Source of the DNA: Micromonosporaceae bacterium KJ-029
GTDB lineage: Bacteria > Actinomycetota > Actinomycetes > Mycobacteriales > Micromonosporaceae
Assembly (NCBI GenBank): GCA_005402585.1
Contig: BIFP01000037.1
Coordinates: forward strand, 1 to 64,000
Direction of reading: 5' to 3'
DNA length: 64,000 nucleotides
Part shown: positions 8,279-17,113 of the stretch, in pieces
Layout of the letters: each line of letters starts with the position of its first letter
Position numbering within the stretch: the first letter of the stretch is position 1
Made by a program: the position numbers and the translations under genes
The notes under the pieces: generated by a model
Databases searched by the model: none
What the model was told of the DNA's origin: nothing
Seen by the model: only the letters and a program-made list of their open reading frames with translations

Positions 8279-9133
8279 ATGAGCAACGCGAGCGTCGTCT
8301 TCGTCGGCATCGGCGCCATCGGCCTGCCGATGGCGACCCGGCTTGTCGCCGGGGGCCACCCGGTGACCGGGATCGACCCGGTGCCGGCCGCCCGGGAGCG
8401 GGCGGCGGCCGCCGGCATCGCCGTCGCGGAGCGGTTCTCCGCCGCCCCTCGCGCGGATTACGCGGTCGTCATGGTCGCCACGCCCGCGCAGCTCGACGAA
8501 CTGGTCACCGACGCGCTGACCACGGAGCTGACCGGGCAGCGGTGGATCGTGATGAGCACCGTGGGCCCCGAGTCCGTCCGCGAGCAGGCGGCCCGGCTGG
8601 TGGCCGCCGGCGCGCGCGTCATCGACGTGCCGGTCACTGGTGGGGTGGCGCGGGCGCGCACCGGCGAGCTCACGTTGTTCGCCGCCGGCGACCGGGCGGA
8701 CATCGACGCCGCAAGCCCCGTGCTCGCCCACCTGGGCACTGCCCACACCGTCGGCGACGCCGTCGGCGACGGCCAGGCCATCAAGGTCGTCAACCAGCAC
8801 CTCTGCTCGGTGCACATCGTGGCCGCCGCGGAGGCGCTGGCCCTCGCCGGCAAGCTCGGACTCGACCGGCGGAAGGTGCTCTCGCTCGTGGAGCAGGGCG
8901 CCGCCGGCTCCTGGATGCTCTCCGACCGCGGGCCCCGCATGCTGCAGGGCACCGACGTCGAGGTCACCAGCGCCATCAACATCTTCGTCAAGGACAGCGG
9001 CCTGGTGGCCGCCGCGGCCCGGGCGGCCGACGCGCAGACCCCCCTGCTCGACATCGCCCGAGTTCGTTACGCGCAGGCGGCCGAGGCCGGCCTGGCGACG
9101 CGGGACGACTCTCGCGTCATCGAAACCTACTGA
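8279..9133 (+). CDS. NAD(P)-dependent beta-hydroxyacid dehydrogenase (3-hydroxyisobutyrate dehydrogenase family)
   Basis: 284 residues from ATG 8279, preceded by ggaagga. The Rossmann motif GIGAIGLPMATRL is at residues 9-21. The family substrate motif appears as DVPVTGGVARARTGELT near 118-134, and the catalytic lysine lies in AIKVVNQH near residue 168. Length matches the family. Members oxidise or reduce 3-hydroxy acids such as L-threonate, tartronate semialdehyde, sulfolactaldehyde or 3-hydroxyisobutyrate. The DUF1537 kinase remnant downstream points to four-carbon sugar acids (LtnD-like), whereas the split transketolase leaves branched or sulfo-sugar routes open. The substrate cannot be fixed from sequence. 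Confidence 0.85.
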   Translation: MSNASVVFVGIGAIGLPMATRLVAGGHPVTGIDPVPAARERAAAAGIAVAERFSAAPRADYAVVMVATPAQLDELVTDALTTELTGQRWIVMSTVGPESVREQAARLVAAGARVIDVPVTGGVARARTGELTLFAAGDRADIDAASPVLAHLGTAHTVGDAVGDGQAIKVVNQHLCSVHIVAAAEALALAGKLGLDRRKVLSLVEQGAAGSWMLSDRGPRMLQGTDVEVTSAINIFVKDSGLVAAAARAADAQTPLLDIARVRYAQAAEAGLATRDDSRVIETY

Positions 9134-9171
9134 ATCCCCCTTTCGCGCCCCCGCGTAGCAAGGAGCAGGAG

Positions 9172-10494
9172 ATGACTGCTGCATCCCCCGTGGCAGCCCG
9201 CCACGACAGCCCGGCGAAGGTCTCGTTCGCCTCGATGATCGGCACAGCCGTCGAGAGCTACGACTTCTTCATCTACGGCACGGCCGCTGCCGCCTACTTC
9301 GGCACGGTCTTCTTCCACACCGAGGAGAAGCTGGTCGGCGTACTGGCGTCGTTCGCCACCCTGGCCATCGGTTTCCTCTTCCGTCCCCTTGGCGGCTACC
9401 TCGCCGGCCACTACGGCGACCGGCTCGGCCGCAAGACCGTGCTGATGTGGTCGCTCATCCTGATGGGCGTCGCCACCGTCCTGGTCGGCGTGCTGCCGAC
9501 GTACGGCCAGGTCGGGGTCATCGCGCCGATCCTGCTGATCCTGCTGCGCATCCTTCAGGGCATCGGCTTCGGCGCCGAGTGGGGCGGCGCGGTCCTGATG
9601 GCCGTCGAGCACGCACCCGCCCGGCGCCGCGGTTTCTTCGGCGCGGTGCCGCAGATCGGCATCCCCGCCGGTCTGCTGCTCGCCAACGGCGCCTTCCTGC
9701 TCAGCGAGGCGCTGTTCACCGGCGACTGGGTGTGGCGGATGCCGTTCCTGTTCTCCATCGTGATGGTCGCGGTCGGTCTGTTCATCCGGTTGCGGATCGC
9801 CGAGTCGCCCGAGTTCACCGAGATGAAGGCCAACAACGAGATCCGCAAGGCCCCGGCGCTGGAGGTCCTCCGGCGTGACTGGCGGGTCATCCTGCGGATC
9901 ATGGCGCTGCGGCTCGCCGAGACCGGCGGCTACTACGTCACCACCAGCTTCATGCTCTCGTACGTGGTGCTCGCCGAGCTGACCAGCAAGGAGAACGTGC
10001 TGATCGGCACCATGGTCGGCTCCGCGCTCGGTCTGGGGAGCCACCTGGCCTTCGGCGCCCTCTCCGACCGGATCGGCCGCAAGCGGGTCTTCCTCATCGG
10101 CTCGGTCTTCACGATCGCCTTCGGCGTGCCGATGTTCCTGATGATCAACACAGGCGCAGTCATCATGGTGGTGGTGGCCGTCGCCCTGGGGCTGCTGCTC
10201 AGCCACGACCCGATCTTCGCGGTCGAGTCGTCCTGGTTCTCCGAGCAGTTCCCGCGCGACGTGCGCTCCTCCGGCATCTCCCTGGGCTACAACGGAGCAT
10301 CCCTGGTCGCCGGCCTGCTGCCCTTCGCGGCGACCGCCCTGTACGGCTGGATCGGGTGGATGGGCCCCGCCGTGCTGTTCACCCTGCTCGGCGTCGTCTC
10401 GACGGCCGCCGCCGCCTTCACCCGGGAGACCGCCCCCGCCCTGGTCGGCGAGGAGCCGAGCACACCGCGCCCGACCGAGCCCGCACTTGCCTGA
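9172..10494 (+). CDS. MFS transporter, metabolite:H+ symporter (MHS) type
   Basis: 440 residues from ATG 9172 behind aggagcaggag. The start of helix 1 (MIGTAVESYDFFIYGTAAAA) and the loop 2-3 motif RPLGGYLAGHYGDRLGRKTV are diagnostic of the MHS group (shikimate, proline/betaine, alpha-ketoglutarate, citrate symporters). The second half-repeat motif is visible as GALSDRIGRKRVFLIG. Twelve membrane helices are expected. It lies 38 bases after the dehydrogenase and 15 before the transketolase gene. It most likely imports the carboxylated substrate of this operon with protons. Confidence 0.88.
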   Translation: MTAASPVAARHDSPAKVSFASMIGTAVESYDFFIYGTAAAAYFGTVFFHTEEKLVGVLASFATLAIGFLFRPLGGYLAGHYGDRLGRKTVLMWSLILMGVATVLVGVLPTYGQVGVIAPILLILLRILQGIGFGAEWGGAVLMAVEHAPARRRGFFGAVPQIGIPAGLLLANGAFLLSEALFTGDWVWRMPFLFSIVMVAVGLFIRLRIAESPEFTEMKANNEIRKAPALEVLRRDWRVILRIMALRLAETGGYYVTTSFMLSYVVLAELTSKENVLIGTMVGSALGLGSHLAFGALSDRIGRKRVFLIGSVFTIAFGVPMFLMINTGAVIMVVVAVALGLLLSHDPIFAVESSWFSEQFPRDVRSSGISLGYNGASLVAGLLPFAATALYGWIGWMGPAVLFTLLGVVSTAAAAFTRETAPALVGEEPSTPRPTEPALA

Positions 10495-10509
10495 GAGAAC
10501 GAGAATCAC

Positions 10510-11397
10510 ATGACCACGATCATTGAACCGCAGCTCGACCGGTTGGACCTTCCGACCCGGGCCGAGCGGGTACGCGCCGCCGCGTACCGGATGCGGCACC
10601 ACATCCTCAACATGGGCGAGGCCCAAGGGCAGGGCTACGTCGGCCAGGCCCTTGGCGCCGCCGACATGCTGGCCGCCGTCTACGTCGACCAGCTGCGCTA
10701 CCGGCCGGACGACGAGCACTGGCCGGAGCGGGACCGCTTCCTCCTCTCCACCGGCCACTATGCGATCGCGCTCTACGCCGCCCTCGCCGAGGCGGGCATG
10801 GTGCCGGTGGAGGAACTGGAGACCTACGGTTCGGACGACTCCCGGCTGCCAATGTCCGGCATGGCGTCCTACACCCCGGGCATGGAGATCTCCGGCGGCT
10901 CCCTCGGGCACGGGCTGACCGTGGCGGTGGGGATGGCGCTGGGTCTGCGCCACCAGGGCTGTCCGGCCCGGGTGATCAACTTCCTCTCGGACGGTGAACT
11001 GGACGAGGGCTCGACGTGGGAGGCGGCCATGGGCGCCGCGCACCACAAGCTCGGCCGGCTCACCGCGCTGGTCGACATGAACGCCCTCCAAGCCGACGGA
11101 CGGACCGAGACCGTGCTGCACATCGAGCCAGCCGAGGAAAAGTGGGCGGCGTCCGGCTGGTTCACCCAGCGGGTCGACGGCAACGACGTCGAGGCGCTGC
11201 TCGCCGCGTTCGACGCGGTCGCCGCGCAGTCGGATCTCACCGGCCGCCCGTCGGTGATCCTCTGCGACACCAGGATCGGCCGGGGCGTACCGCTGCTGGA
11301 GACCCGGGAGAAGGCGCACTTCATGCGGATCGACCCCGACGAGTGGGAGCCGTGCCGCCGGCAGTTGACCGACGGACACCAGGAAGTGGAGGCATGA
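10510..11397 (+). CDS. Transketolase-like protein, N-terminal (thiamine-binding) subunit
   Basis: 295 residues from ATG 10510. It carries the thiamine-diphosphate fold with GSLGHGLTVAVGMALG and the metal-binding motif in LSDGELDEGSTWEA...LVDMNALQADG (GDG...N type). It corresponds to the first half of transketolase. The C-terminal half is the next gene, which starts inside this gene's stop codon (ATGA, 11394-11397). Split transketolases are common in specialised sugar pathways, for example apulose-4-phosphate or sulfosugar transketolases, rather than in the housekeeping pentose pathway. With its partner it would transfer a two-carbon ketol group. Confidence 0.9.
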   Translation: MTTIIEPQLDRLDLPTRAERVRAAAYRMRHHILNMGEAQGQGYVGQALGAADMLAAVYVDQLRYRPDDEHWPERDRFLLSTGHYAIALYAALAEAGMVPVEELETYGSDDSRLPMSGMASYTPGMEISGGSLGHGLTVAVGMALGLRHQGCPARVINFLSDGELDEGSTWEAAMGAAHHKLGRLTALVDMNALQADGRTETVLHIEPAEEKWAASGWFTQRVDGNDVEALLAAFDAVAAQSDLTGRPSVILCDTRIGRGVPLLETREKAHFMRIDPDEWEPCRRQLTDGHQEVEA

Positions 11398-12395
11398 TGA
11401 CGACCAGCGCGACCGCGACCCGGCGGCTGACCACCTCAGCGATGATCGCCTCGTTCGCCGACCCCGGCCAGCGCACCGCCAACGCGCCGTTCGGGCACGC
11501 CCTGGCGGCCCTCGCCGAGCAGGACGAGCGCGTGGTGGGGCTGACCGCGGACCTCGGCAAGTACACCGACATGCACATCTTCGCCGCGGCGCACCCGGAC
11601 CGGTTCTTTCAGATGGGCATGGCGGAGCAGCTGTTGCTGGGTGCGGCGGCAGGCATGGCGGAGGTCGGCCTGGTGCCGTTCGCCTCGACGTACGCGGTCT
11701 TCGCCGCCCGGCGGGCGTACGACTTCCTCTGCCTCGACATCGCCGAGCCGAACCTGAACGTCAACATCGTCGGCGGCCTGCCCGGCCTGACGACCGGGTA
11801 CGGACCGAGCCACCAGGCCACCGAGGACATCGCCATCTTCCGTGGCATGCCGAACCTGACCATCGTCGACCCGTGCGACTCGGTGGACATAGCCCAGGCG
11901 GTACCCCAGCTCGCCGCGGCCGAGGGTCCCACCTACCTGCGTCTGCTGCGCGGCAAGGTGCCCACGGTCCTCGACGAGTACGACTACACCTTCCAGCTCG
12001 GCAAGGCGGCGGTGCTGCGTGGCGGCCGGGACGTCGTCCTCGTCTCCAGCGGACTGATGACCATGCGCGCATTGCAGGCGGCGGAGCGACTCGCCCGGCA
12101 CCACATCGACGCGGCAGTGGTCCACACGCCGACCATCAAGCCGTTCGACGCGCCCACCGTCCTCGCCGAGGTCGACACCGACCGGCTGGTGGTCACCCTG
12201 GAGAACCACACCGTGGTCGGCGGCCTCTTCGAGACCGTCGCCTCGGCCGCCGTCCGAGCCGGCGTCGGCAAGCGGATCGTGCCGATCGGTCTCCCGGACG
12301 AGTTCCTGGCCGCCGGCGCCCTACCCACCCTGCACGACCGGTACGGCCTCGCCACCGACCGGATCGTCGAGAAGATCCTCGGCGAGCTGGCGTGA
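11394..12395 (+). CDS. Transketolase-like protein, C-terminal subunit
   Basis: 333 residues from ATG 11394, overlapping the upstream stop by four bases. The pyrimidine-binding domain begins with FGHALAALAEQDERVVGLTADLG and contains MGMAEQLLLGAAAGMAEVG, where the glutamate that activates the thiamine is expected. It continues through GLTTGYGPSHQATEDIAIFR. The C-terminal transketolase domain (residues about 190-325) ends GKRIVPIGLPDEF. It forms an alpha2-beta2 enzyme with the preceding subunit, which is known for split members. The following gene begins in a GTGA overlap. Confidence 0.9.
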   Translation: MMTTSATATRRLTTSAMIASFADPGQRTANAPFGHALAALAEQDERVVGLTADLGKYTDMHIFAAAHPDRFFQMGMAEQLLLGAAAGMAEVGLVPFASTYAVFAARRAYDFLCLDIAEPNLNVNIVGGLPGLTTGYGPSHQATEDIAIFRGMPNLTIVDPCDSVDIAQAVPQLAAAEGPTYLRLLRGKVPTVLDEYDYTFQLGKAAVLRGGRDVVLVSSGLMTMRALQAAERLARHHIDAAVVHTPTIKPFDAPTVLAEVDTDRLVVTLENHTVVGGLFETVASAAVRAGVGKRIVPIGLPDEFLAAGALPTLHDRYGLATDRIVEKILGELA

Positions 12396-12775
12396 GCGGC
12401 GGTGCGGCGGCGGACGCAGCGGTCGCCGCGGAGGCGGTCAACCTGTGGACCAACTCCCGGGCCGTGGACCGGGCCACCGCGGTGGCCCGGTGCCGGCGGA
12501 TCCGGGCCGAGGCCGAGGCCGCCTCGACCGCGCTCGGCGGGCCCGTCCAGGTGGTGCTGCGCGGGGACTCGACCCTGCGCGGGCACGTCTTCGCCGAGAC
12601 CGACGTGTTCATCACCGACTACAGCCCGGTCCAGCCAGGTCACCGGGACGCACAGCAGGTGCTCAGTCAGCATCCGATCGACCTGTGGTCCCGATGCCTG
12701 GGTTGGCCGTCCCCCGCCCGCCATCGGACCCGGCCGGGTTTCTCCTCGCCGAGCCGAACACGAATGCGGGGCTGA
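12392..12775 (+). pseudogene. Fragment of a DUF1537 four-carbon acid sugar kinase
   Basis: A GTG at 12392 overlaps the transketolase stop. Residues 18-70 read as the middle of the N-terminal DUF1537 domain: NLWTNSRAVDRATAVARCRR and VVLRGDSTLRGHVFAETDVF, the latter close to the family's conserved DSTLRG motif. The nucleotide- and substrate-binding start of the family (a DDPTGTQ-like motif) is missing, and similarity stops at about 12610; what follows has no resemblance. Intact kinases exceed 400 residues. This is an internal fragment flanked by two deletions. It shows that the operon once ended with a kinase acting on a four-carbon (keto)acid such as 3-oxo-tetronate. Confidence 0.65.
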
Positions 12776-12960
12776 CCATCCTGCGCTCCAGTTCCGCTGG
12801 CATGGGCGTTGACGAGAGCAAGCACAGCAGGCTCATCGAGGCGCAGCAACTGGCCATCGACGGCAGGATCCGCCTCCGACGACGCGCGGCGCCGTGATGG
12901 GTTCGCGTTGCGCGAGGACGGTCACGGCCGCGAGGGCCGTCCTGGCGGTCCCCGCCGTGG
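12776..12960. other. Gene-free spacer
   Basis: No assignable gene. A short hairpin ACGGCC-gcgag-GGCCGT (12924-12940) lies just past the stop of the minus-strand secreted-protein gene and might help end its transcript. Confidence 0.35.
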
Positions 12961-13515
12961 TCAGCTCAACGTAAAGGTCGCGTCGTCGACGTCGAAGGCC
13001 GTGACGCCGTTGCCGGCCGTCTCGCTGGCGGTGAAGCTGACCGTCGCGGTGCGCTCGGTGGTCGCCGTGCCGGTCGACATGGTGTACTGCCGCCACTGCG
13101 ACCCGCCGTCGAAGGCCAGCGAGAACCTCGTCTTCGGGGGTATTCCGGTGACCGCCAGCCCCACGTTCAGGTAATCGCCACGGCTGGTCTCGGTGGTGGT
13201 GGTCCGGACCCAGAAGCGGACCGTCAGGTCGCAGTCGGCCGGCACCGTGACGGTGGTGCGCAGCAGGTCGGTACGCGTCACGTCCAGCCCGGCGAAGGTG
13301 GCGTACGCGCGGCCGGTGTGTGCGGGCCGGGTCGCGTCGCCGAGTACGACGATGCGGGGGCTGGCGGTCCAGCCGGTGGTGCCCCGCTCGAACCCCGGGT
13401 TCGCGTGGATCTGCCCGGTGCAGGGCGTGTCGGCCGCCGGCCGGCCGTAGGGCGCGCTGCCCGTGGTCAGGAGCAGCAGGGCCCCAGCCGAGGCGATGGT
13501 GACGAAGGCCTTCAT
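12961..13515 (-). CDS. Secreted carbohydrate-binding-module-like protein
   Basis: 184 residues. The ATG at 13515 is chosen because ggggagga lies 5 bases upstream on the minus strand. A signal peptide is clear (MKAFVTIASAGALLLLTTG then SAPYG). The mature part has the start of a jelly-roll carbohydrate-binding domain, NPGFERGTTGWTAS near 45-58, and ends with DVDDATFTLS, as in CBM4/9-type and related secreted modules. No catalytic domain is fused. It is probably an extracellular sugar- or cell-wall-binding protein. Its neighbours on both sides are fragments, so there is no operon context. Confidence 0.65.
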   Translation of the reverse strand: MKAFVTIASAGALLLLTTGSAPYGRPAADTPCTGQIHANPGFERGTTGWTASPRIVVLGDATRPAHTGRAYATFAGLDVTRTDLLRTTVTVPADCDLTVRFWVRTTTTETSRGDYLNVGLAVTGIPPKTRFSLAFDGGSQWRQYTMSTGTATTERTATVSFTASETAGNGVTAFDVDDATFTLS

Positions 13516-13601
13516 CAGTCCTCCCCGTGTCAAGGCATTCGAGATTGTCGACTAAATCGACCATGCTCGATGGGTGTCGGCGCGTCAAGCCCTTCCCGGC
13601 G

Positions 13602-13715
13602 TCAGCTCTGCAGGGCCGGGCGGATGGTGAGCGAGCCGACCTCGATGTCGTCCGGCTGCTCGACGGCGAAGCACACCGCGCGGGCGATCGCGACCGGGTC
13701 GATCCGAACTTCCGC
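13602..13715 (-). pseudogene. C-terminal fragment of a short-chain dehydrogenase (SDR)
   Basis: Read on the minus strand, this stretch gives VRIDPVAIARAVCFAVEQPD then DIEVGSLTIRPALQS and a stop at 13602-13604. That is the conserved tail of SDR-family oxidoreductases (a PxDVEVGSLTIRPT-like ending). No Rossmann fold or YxxxK site is found upstream, so only about 38 codons survive. Confidence 0.6.
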
Positions 13716-13857
13716 ATCCTGGCCGGATCTGCTCGCGGGCCTCCGGCGCCATGCCGTTGCCCAGGCCAGGGCGAGAAGCGCCTGCCGGCCGGGCTGAGCC
13801 GCCGCCAGCGGGACCGATGCCGGTTGCGGTGTTGGCGCACGAGGTCGGCCAGGTGGA

Positions 13858-14215
13858 TCAGGGCTCGGTGACCCGCTCGGTGGGCATGTAGTGCGGTCGC
13901 AGCAGGTTCGGTACGGCGACCTGCACAGCGATTACGGCTAGGAACACCATCGCCATCGCCGGCAGTGTGCGGCGTACCAGCAGCCCGGTGACGGCGCCGA
14001 GCGTGAAGCCGAAGACGGCGTACCCGATGGGCGCGACACCGCGTGCGGCGAACAGGATCGCGCTGAACCGGTCGCCGGTCACCTGGTCGACCGGGACCGC
14101 CGCCCATGTCAGCAGCGCACTGAGCGTGCCGGCGACGGCCATGCTGGCAAGGCCGAGCACAGTCAGCTTGACCGCGATCCAGGGGCCAAGCCAATTTTCG
14201 GCGTCCGTTGACAGG
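13858..14215 (-). pseudogene. Fragment of an ABC-2-type multidrug/bacitracin-like transporter permease
   Basis: The recognisable part begins near 14215 (WLGPWIAVKLTVLGLASMAV) and runs through three or four membrane helices (APIGYAVFGFTLGAVTGLLV, AMVFLAVIAVQVAVP) to RPHYMPTERVTEP and a stop at 13858. Actinobacterial permeases of this kind have about 320 residues. The first half, normally with the conserved VARELETGT...WTQSVTR region, is absent, and the reading frame upstream is non-homologous. The partner ATPase is not present. This is a truncated remnant. Confidence 0.6.
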
Positions 14216-14301
14216 CTCGCCACCTGCTGGCTGCCGGTGCTGCCCGGGTACGGGGCGCGGCGTCTGCTGGTGCGCCGACGGCTGTCTGACCAGCACCCGG
14301 C

Positions 14302-15546
14302 GTGGATGGCACCACTCTGGGTATGCGCCGCGACGTGGAATCCCTGGGACGGATCGTCGTGGTTTCGGCCGATGTCGGCGGCGGTCACGACGCAGCCGCC
14401 GCCGAGCTGACGCGGCGGCTGCGCGGCCGGGGCTTTGTGGTGGACCGGCTCAATTTTCTGGACGTGCTGCCCCGCCCGGCGCACTGGGCCTTTAAGGAGA
14501 TGTACCGGGGCATCCTGCGCTGGCTGCCGTGGGGATATGACGTGCTGTTCGCACTCGGCAACCGGTCCCAAATCTCCGTTTCGGTGCTGCGGCTGCTGCT
14601 CCGCCCGGTCCGTCACCGGATGCGTCGGGCCGTCCCCACGGATACCCGGGTGGTGGTGACCACCTATCCGTTCGCCAACCAACTGCTCGGGCCGCTACGC
14701 CGGCAGGGGCGACTGAGCGTCCCGCTCATCACCTACGTGACCGACTTCGTCCTCCACCCCACCTGGCACTGCCCGGGCGTCGACGCCTACTGCGCAGTGC
14801 GACACGCGGAGGTGCATCCGGCCGGTGCGGCGAAAAACATCGACATCACCGTGGTCCAGCCGCTGGTGTCGCCGGCCTTCACCACCCCGTCGACCGTCGA
14901 CCGCCGGCTCGCCCGGCAGCGCTTCGGCCTGCCGGCGGACGAGCGGCTTGCCCTGATCGTGGCGGGTGCCTGGGGGGCCGGGGAACTCAGGGCCACGGTG
15001 GCGGAGGTCGCTGTGACCGGCCAGGTACGACCGGTGGTGGTGTGCGGGCACAACGAGGCGCTGCGCCTGCAGCTGCGGGCCGAGCACCAGCACGTCTTCG
15101 GCTGGGTGGACGACATGCCGACCCTGATGCGCGCGGTGGACGTGGTAGTCGAGAACGCCGGCGGTCTGACCTGCCAGGAGGCCCTCGCCTGCGGGGTGCC
15201 CGTGGTGACCTATCGCCCGATTCCCGGGCACGGGCGGGCGAACGCCTCGGTCCTGGCCCGGTCCGGCCTCACCCGATGGGTGACCGACCGCGCCCAGCTC
15301 GGACCGGTCCTGGCGGCGCTGGTCGGCGACCCCCGGAGCCGACGCTCCGCCCGGCTGCCCGCACGCCCGGCCCGCGTCGACCCGGCCCAGCCGGAGCGCG
15401 ACCCGGCCAGAGTCGTCGCCGAGGCGGCGAGCCGGGCCGGGAACGTACGGGGTGGCGAGCGTGGCGACCAGGCCCTCGTCGACTCGGCCGGGAATGCGAC
15501 GGCGGTCGTCGCCACGCTACCCCAGTCCTCCGGCGGCCCCCGGTGA
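14302..15546 (+). CDS. MGDG-synthase/MurG-like glycosyltransferase (GT28 type)
   Basis: 414 residues from GTG 14302 (ATG 14323 is an alternative). The N-terminal domain begins VVVSADVGGGHDAAAAELTR and continues into the monogalactosyldiacylglycerol-synthase N-domain pattern. The C-terminal UDP-sugar domain has VVCGHNEALRLQLR, VFGWVDDMPTLMRAVDVVV and the donor-binding ENAGGLTCQEALACGVPVV. It is a processive-type glycolipid or lipid-linked sugar transferase acting at the inner face of the membrane. It is the first of three overlapping genes with a NodB deacetylase and a DMT-type membrane protein, which suggests one envelope-glycolipid modification operon. The C-terminal 60 residues are proline/arginine-rich and poorly conserved. 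Confidence 0.8.
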   Translation: MDGTTLGMRRDVESLGRIVVVSADVGGGHDAAAAELTRRLRGRGFVVDRLNFLDVLPRPAHWAFKEMYRGILRWLPWGYDVLFALGNRSQISVSVLRLLLRPVRHRMRRAVPTDTRVVVTTYPFANQLLGPLRRQGRLSVPLITYVTDFVLHPTWHCPGVDAYCAVRHAEVHPAGAAKNIDITVVQPLVSPAFTTPSTVDRRLARQRFGLPADERLALIVAGAWGAGELRATVAEVAVTGQVRPVVVCGHNEALRLQLRAEHQHVFGWVDDMPTLMRAVDVVVENAGGLTCQEALACGVPVVTYRPIPGHGRANASVLARSGLTRWVTDRAQLGPVLAALVGDPRSRRSARLPARPARVDPAQPERDPARVVAEAASRAGNVRGGERGDQALVDSAGNATAVVATLPQSSGGPR

Positions 15547-16271
15547 GCAGTGGTCCGGCCCAAGCCTGCTGGGCCGCGGCGGCGATGCTGCCGGCGCTGC
15601 ACCTGGCGCCGGTGGTCACCATTCTGCCGACCGCCCGGCGGCGGTTCTTCCCCGGGCTGCACGGCGTCGGTCCACCGGACCGGGTCGCGCTCACCTTCGA
15701 CGACGGCCCCGACCCGGAGTCCACCCCCGGGTTCCTGGCGGTGCTGGCCGAGCATCAGGTCCGGGCCACCTTCTTCCTGCTCGGCGCGATGTTGCAGCGG
15801 TCGCCCGATCTCGGGCGGGACATCGTCGCCGCCGGTCACGAGGTGGCGGTGCACGGCTGGCGGCACGACAACCTGCTGCTGCGTGGGCCAGCGGCCACCG
15901 TACGCGACCTGACCCGCGCCCGCGCGCTGATCACCGCTGTGGCTGGCCGGACGCCCCGGTTCCTGCGTCCGCCGTACGGGTTGCTGACCGGCGCGACCCT
16001 GGTGGCGGCGCGCCGACTAAGGCTGGAGCCGGTGCTGTGGAGCTGCTGGGGCCGGGACTGGACCGCAACGGCCACCTCCGACACCGTGTACGACACCGTC
16101 CGGGCGGGACTCGCCGGCGGGGGCACGATCCTGCTGCACGACTCCTCGTGCTCCGCCGCGCCGGACGCATGGCGGGCCGGGCTGGCCGCCCCGCCCCGGC
16201 TGCTTGCGGAGTGCCGGAGCCAGGGCTGGACGGTGGGCCCGCTCGGTGGGCATCGGGGCGTGGCCCGGTGA
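15543..16271 (+). CDS. Polysaccharide deacetylase (NodB homology domain)
   Basis: 242 residues from GTG 15543 (GTGA overlap with the glycosyltransferase). Motif 1 is VALTFDDGPDPESTPGFL (catalytic Asp-Asp), motif 2 VAVHGWRHDNLLLRG (metal-binding H-x3-H), motif 3 FLRPPYGLLTGATL. Late motifs are WSCWGRDWT and TILLHDSS. All metal and catalytic positions of carbohydrate esterase family 4 appear present. An N-terminal hydrophobic segment (AAAAMLPALHLAPVVTIL) may anchor or export it. It probably removes acetyl groups from an N-acetylated envelope sugar made or moved by its neighbours. Confidence 0.87.
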   Translation: MSSGPAQACWAAAAMLPALHLAPVVTILPTARRRFFPGLHGVGPPDRVALTFDDGPDPESTPGFLAVLAEHQVRATFFLLGAMLQRSPDLGRDIVAAGHEVAVHGWRHDNLLLRGPAATVRDLTRARALITAVAGRTPRFLRPPYGLLTGATLVAARRLRLEPVLWSCWGRDWTATATSDTVYDTVRAGLAGGGTILLHDSSCSAAPDAWRAGLAAPPRLLAECRSQGWTVGPLGGHRGVAR

Positions 16272-17113
16272 CCGTCGCGGTGGTGACCGCGCTCGTCGCA
16301 GCCTTCTGCTTCGCGCTGTCCACCACGATCCACCAGCGGGCGGCAAAGCGGCAGCCGCCGTGGCGGACGCTGGATCCGCGGTTGCTGTGGCGGCTGCTGC
16401 GTACCCGGTTGTGGCAGTTGGGCTGGGCGCCGGACGCGGGCGCCATCCTCACCCAGGCTGTGGCCCTGCGTCACGGCCCGCTGGCCGTGGTCCAGCCGTT
16501 GCTGGCGACCGGGCTGTTCATGGCGATCCTGATCGAGGCGGTCTGGAACCGGCGGCCGGTGCAGCGCCGGGACCTCGTGGCGACCCTGGTCGGCGCGGCG
16601 GGACTGACCACGTTCCTGGTCACCGGGAACCCGTCGGCGGGGATCGACGACCCGGCCACCGCCGCGTGGTGGTGGGTGTCGGCCGGAGCCGCCGGCGCGG
16701 TGGTCACCTGCGTGGTGGCGGCTCGGCCAGCTACCGGCGCGACCCGCGGCGCGCTGCTCGGGGTGGCCACCGGAATCCTGTACGGCCTGGCCGCGGCTCT
16801 GCTCAAGGCAGTGGCGACCAGGTTCAACGGCGACCTGCTCGCGCTGGTCACGGACCCGCGGCTGGCGGGGCTGGCGGTGGTCTCGCTGCTCGCCGTGCAG
16901 CTCAACCAGAACGCGTTCCAGAGCGGGCGGATCGCCGCCCCGCTGACCGCGGCCACCCTCACCGAGCCGGTAACCGGCGTGGTCGTCGGGGTGACCGCGT
17001 TCCGTGAGACGCTCACGCTCGGCGGGTTCCGGAGCCCGCTCGTCGCCCTCGCCGCAGGCGCGATCGTGGCGGGCGTATGGCTGGCCGCCGACACGCCACG
17101 CAAGGCCCACTGA
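16268..17113 (+). CDS. DMT-superfamily (EamA-like) membrane protein
   Basis: 281 residues from GTG 16268, again in a GTGA overlap. About nine to ten hydrophobic helices are visible, beginning VAVVTALVAAFCFALSTTIH, with the DMT-type features LAVVQPLLATGLFMAILIEA and PLTAATLTEPVTGVVVGVTA. Proteins of this kind export or flip small metabolites or lipid-linked sugars. As the last gene of a glycosyltransferase-deacetylase operon, a role in moving a modified glycolipid is plausible (inference). A transposase remnant begins right after its stop codon. Confidence 0.75.
   Translation: MTVAVVTALVAAFCFALSTTIHQRAAKRQPPWRTLDPRLLWRLLRTRLWQLGWAPDAGAILTQAVALRHGPLAVVQPLLATGLFMAILIEAVWNRRPVQRRDLVATLVGAAGLTTFLVTGNPSAGIDDPATAAWWWVSAGAAGAVVTCVVAARPATGATRGALLGVATGILYGLAAALLKAVATRFNGDLLALVTDPRLAGLAVVSLLAVQLNQNAFQSGRIAAPLTAATLTEPVTGVVVGVTAFRETLTLGGFRSPLVALAAGAIVAGVWLAADTPRKAH

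Noticed and set aside
7361..9184. A 607-codon open frame on the minus strand opposite gntR and the dehydrogenase
   Set aside because: It is antisense to two well-conserved genes, rich in Arg/Gly/His/Asp with no domain, and follows from their GC-rich third positions.
9127..11379. A 750-codon open frame on the minus strand opposite the MFS and transketolase genes
   Set aside because: Low-complexity antisense composition; the plus strand has unambiguous families with ribosome-binding sites.
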